From: Chromera velia
Lineage: Eukaryota > Sar > Chromeraceae
DNA length: 32,524 nucleotides
Assembly (NCBI GenBank): GCA_018398765.1
Contig: JAHBMJ010005284.1
Location: 1-32,524 of the forward strand
Direction of reading: 5' to 3'
Both the position numbers and the translations under genes were made by a program. Positions 30,607 to 32,524 of this stretch are shown here, piece by piece. Position 1 is the stretch's first letter; the number at the start of each line of letters is the position of its first letter. The notes under the pieces were generated by a model. The model made no database searches. It had not been told where the DNA came from and saw nothing but the letters and a program-made list of their open reading frames with translations.

Positions 30607-32373
30607 TCAAAGACGCCGGCTCCCTGGCCCCATTAGAAGATGGTGATGGCTTCTGTCCCCGGAACGACGTCTGCCGAGGGACACAAAACTCCTCCGGCCG
30701 GGCTTACTTCTTCCTATTCCCCTCTCCCTCATGTGCCCCCCCATCCCCCCCTGCTTTCCCCCCTGCATCATGTGTGTGCCCCGTCCGCCAGACAAGAAGG
30801 GGAGGAGACGGAGAGCAGCAGGCCCCATCGCTGCTCTCGACTTCTGACCCTGTCTTCGCCTCCGTATGGAGACAGAGGAGGAGCCGGTCTGCACAAGAGA
30901 AGAAGAACTTTCAGTCTCTGCTGACCCCTGCCGTACGTGCTCCTTCCCCTGCTTCTTGTGAACCAACGCAGCGGCAGTCGTCGTGGTTGTGGTGGTAGTG
31001 GTGGTGGTAGTAGTAGTAGTGGTTGTGGTCGTGGTGGTGGTAGTGGTAGTCGTAGTGGTGGTGGTAGTGGTTGTGGTGGTGGTCGTTGTAGTTACAGTTG
31101 TTGTAGTGGTAGCAGTAGACGTGGTGGTTGTTGTGGTGGCAGCTGCACAAGTAATTGAAATTCGTCTCCGTTTGTGTCCTCTTCCCCTTTTACAAGAATT
31201 GTGACTCGATCTCAACCTGGGTTTCTTTCTCTCGTTGCCTGTCTGTACCTGTTGAGCATCTCTCTTACTTCCTGTCTAAGTTTGCCTTTTACTCTCTCCC
31301 AGGGTTCCTCTGTCTAACTTTGCTTTGTGCTGCTGTCTTGTCACGTCATCTGGAGAAAACACGAAGGAAGAAATCAGAGGTAATTCTGTATGAAAGTAAA
31401 CTTGTCACGTCATCTGGAGAAAACACGAAGGAAGAAATCAGAGGCAATTCTGTATGAAAGTAAACTTGTCACGTCATCTAGAGAAAACACGAAGGAAGAA
31501 ATCAGAGGCAATTCTGTATGAAAGTAAACTTGTCACGTCATCTGGAGAAAACACGAAGGAAGAAATCAGAGGCAATTCTGTATGAAAGTAAACTTGTCAC
31601 GTCATCTGGAGAAAACACGAAGGAAGAAATCAGAGGAGGAAGACTGCCGAATCCCATCCCTCCCTCCCTCATGAATGAATCTCCGATTGCTTGCACCTTC
31701 ATCCCGCTATCCTTCATCTCCGATTGCTTGCACCTTCATCCCGCTATCCTTCATCTCCGATTGCTTGCACCTTCATCCCGCTATCCAGCTCCTTCCAAGC
31801 AAAAACAATCAAAAAATGGACGGACAAAAGAGAATCTCGTACAATCAAAAGACAGAAAAAAAGGAGCAAAGAAAGGCAGAGAGACAGGAACAAAGCTGCG
31901 CATTTGCCCTGATTCCTTCCTGTCGTCTGGATTGCAGATCGAGACTTGCGACGTCTCTTGAAGCGAGGCCCTCGCCGAGGGGGAAGGGGAGACACCCCAC
32001 GCACAAAATCAGAACACACAAATGGCAGCGAAGGGCGAGTGGTTGGTTGATTGATTGATTGATTGATTGGGGGAGGGCGCAGCTGACTGGATGTTGTCGT
32101 CGTGGTTGTGGTGGTTGTCGTGGTCGTGGTCGTGGCTGCAGTAGTGGTGGTGGTCGTTGTTGAAGAGGAAGAAGCTGTCGAGGTCGAGGTGGTGGACGAA
32201 CCTGTGGTGGTCGTTGTGGTGGCTGTGGAAACAGTCGAAGAGGTGGTCGTGGTGCTGGTGGTGGAGGAGTCAACCGCGGGGGCCGCGGTGGTGCTGGTCG
32301 TGTTGTGGAGGGAGTCTGCATGCCTCTCCAGTCTATCCACCGCCTCAACATAGTCATAGTAGAGCGTGGGGAC
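30607..32373 (-). CDS. Poly-threonine, mucin-like protein (partial)
   Basis: Two minus-strand exons are clear. 32373-32088 follows a TATATCAG acceptor and encodes VPTLYYDYVEAVDRLERH, then a Thr/Ser-rich tract of about 70 residues. 31142 downward follows TTGTGCAG and continues in the same phase with about 55 almost uninterrupted threonines to about 30975, then ALVHKKQGK. The join A|CT makes Thr. In both tracts the varying base is the third codon position of ACN, so the changes are silent only when read on this strand, which supports real coding. Such tracts are typical O-glycosylation targets in secreted or wall proteins; the role is unknown. The frame stays open to a stop at 30607, but this tail looks less coding and another donor (GTACGG near 30942) may end the exon. 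The 5' end lies beyond the window. Confidence 0.55.
31337..31636. repeat. 64-bp tandem repeat, 4.7 copies
   Basis: Units start at 31337, 31401, 31465, 31529 and 31593, each beginning CTTGTCACGTCATCTGGAG, with only one or two single-base differences. It lies in the presumed intron 31143-32087 of the poly-Thr gene. Confidence 0.95.
31681..31786. repeat. 37-bp tandem repeat, three copies
   Basis: Units start at 31681, 31718 and 31755 (CTCCGATTGCTTGCACC...), identical over the aligned bases. Same presumed intron as the 64-bp array. Confidence 0.95.
32046..32070. repeat. (TTGA)n tetranucleotide repeat near a donor
   Basis: On the minus strand this is a TCAA repeat about 20 bases inside the intron that begins at 32087. 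Confidence 0.8.
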
Positions 32374-32524
32374 CTGATATAAGGGAGGAAGAAGATTGGG
32401 ACGCCAGACAAGCTCCGAATCAGTACGGGTGCGTGTGTTTCTGTGTGTGTGTGTTTTGAGCGAAGCATTCAAGGATTCTCACAGTCAGGTAAGGGAAGGG
32501 ACGAGAAAAAGGCCACTCAGCCTA

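Noticed and set aside
30983-31204. Poly-valine or poly-glycine frames on the plus strand
   Set aside because: Base variation is silent only as Thr codons on the minus strand.
31337-31636. Possible CRISPR array
   Set aside because: Direct tandem repeats with no unique spacers, in a eukaryotic intron.

Overview
This is a eukaryotic nuclear window. Genes are split by many introns, intergenic and intronic DNA is full of microsatellites (CA, CT, GA, GTTG, CTGC, CTTT), and there is a 128-base run of N inside one intron. Gene content (a fungal-type NAD(P)H nitrite reductase, a bacterial-type creatinase with a mitochondrial-like leader, a secreted EphR/GCC2-like cysteine-rich protein, an LRR protein) and the abundance of TGCATGCA motifs suggest a protist. 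A chromerid or other alveolate alga such as Chromera is my best guess; this is inference, not something the sequence proves.

Layout. 203-3164 (minus): 5' part of a secreted cysteine-rich protein that runs off the left edge. 3165-4034: divergent promoter region with eight GCATGC motifs. 4035-7101 (plus): creatinase in 4 exons, 466 aa. 7102-10553: intergenic DNA holding a 5'-truncated LINE (8284-9451) flanked by an 8-bp target-site duplication. 10554-20972 (plus): a NirB-NirD fusion nitrite reductase in 19 exons; the exon lengths sum to 3312 bases, giving 1103 aa. 20973-24988: about 4 kb without a convincing gene. 24989-26458 (minus): an LRR gene exon broken by two apparent frameshifts. 27139-27253 (minus): a weak candidate first exon. 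27385-28050 (plus): an intronless GFA/CENP-V-type zinc protein. 28051-30600: low-complexity and AT-rich DNA. 30607-32373 (minus): part of a poly-threonine, mucin-like protein whose Thr tracts lie in two exons separated by an intron carrying 64-bp and 37-bp tandem repeats.

Functionally the clear theme is nitrogen supply. Nitrite reductase makes ammonium from nitrite, and creatinase releases urea and sarcosine from creatine. The two genes are neighbours on the same strand, 3.5 kb apart.

The exon joins above were made by hand from homology, phase and GT-AG borders. Comparisons with E. coli NirB, fungal nitrite reductase and Pseudomonas creatinase are from memory of those families, not from a search. 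All 21 introns of the two enzyme genes have G at donor position +5, 16 of 21 have a pyrimidine at +3, and 17 of 21 end in GCAG, so this genome seems to use an unusual splice-site consensus.
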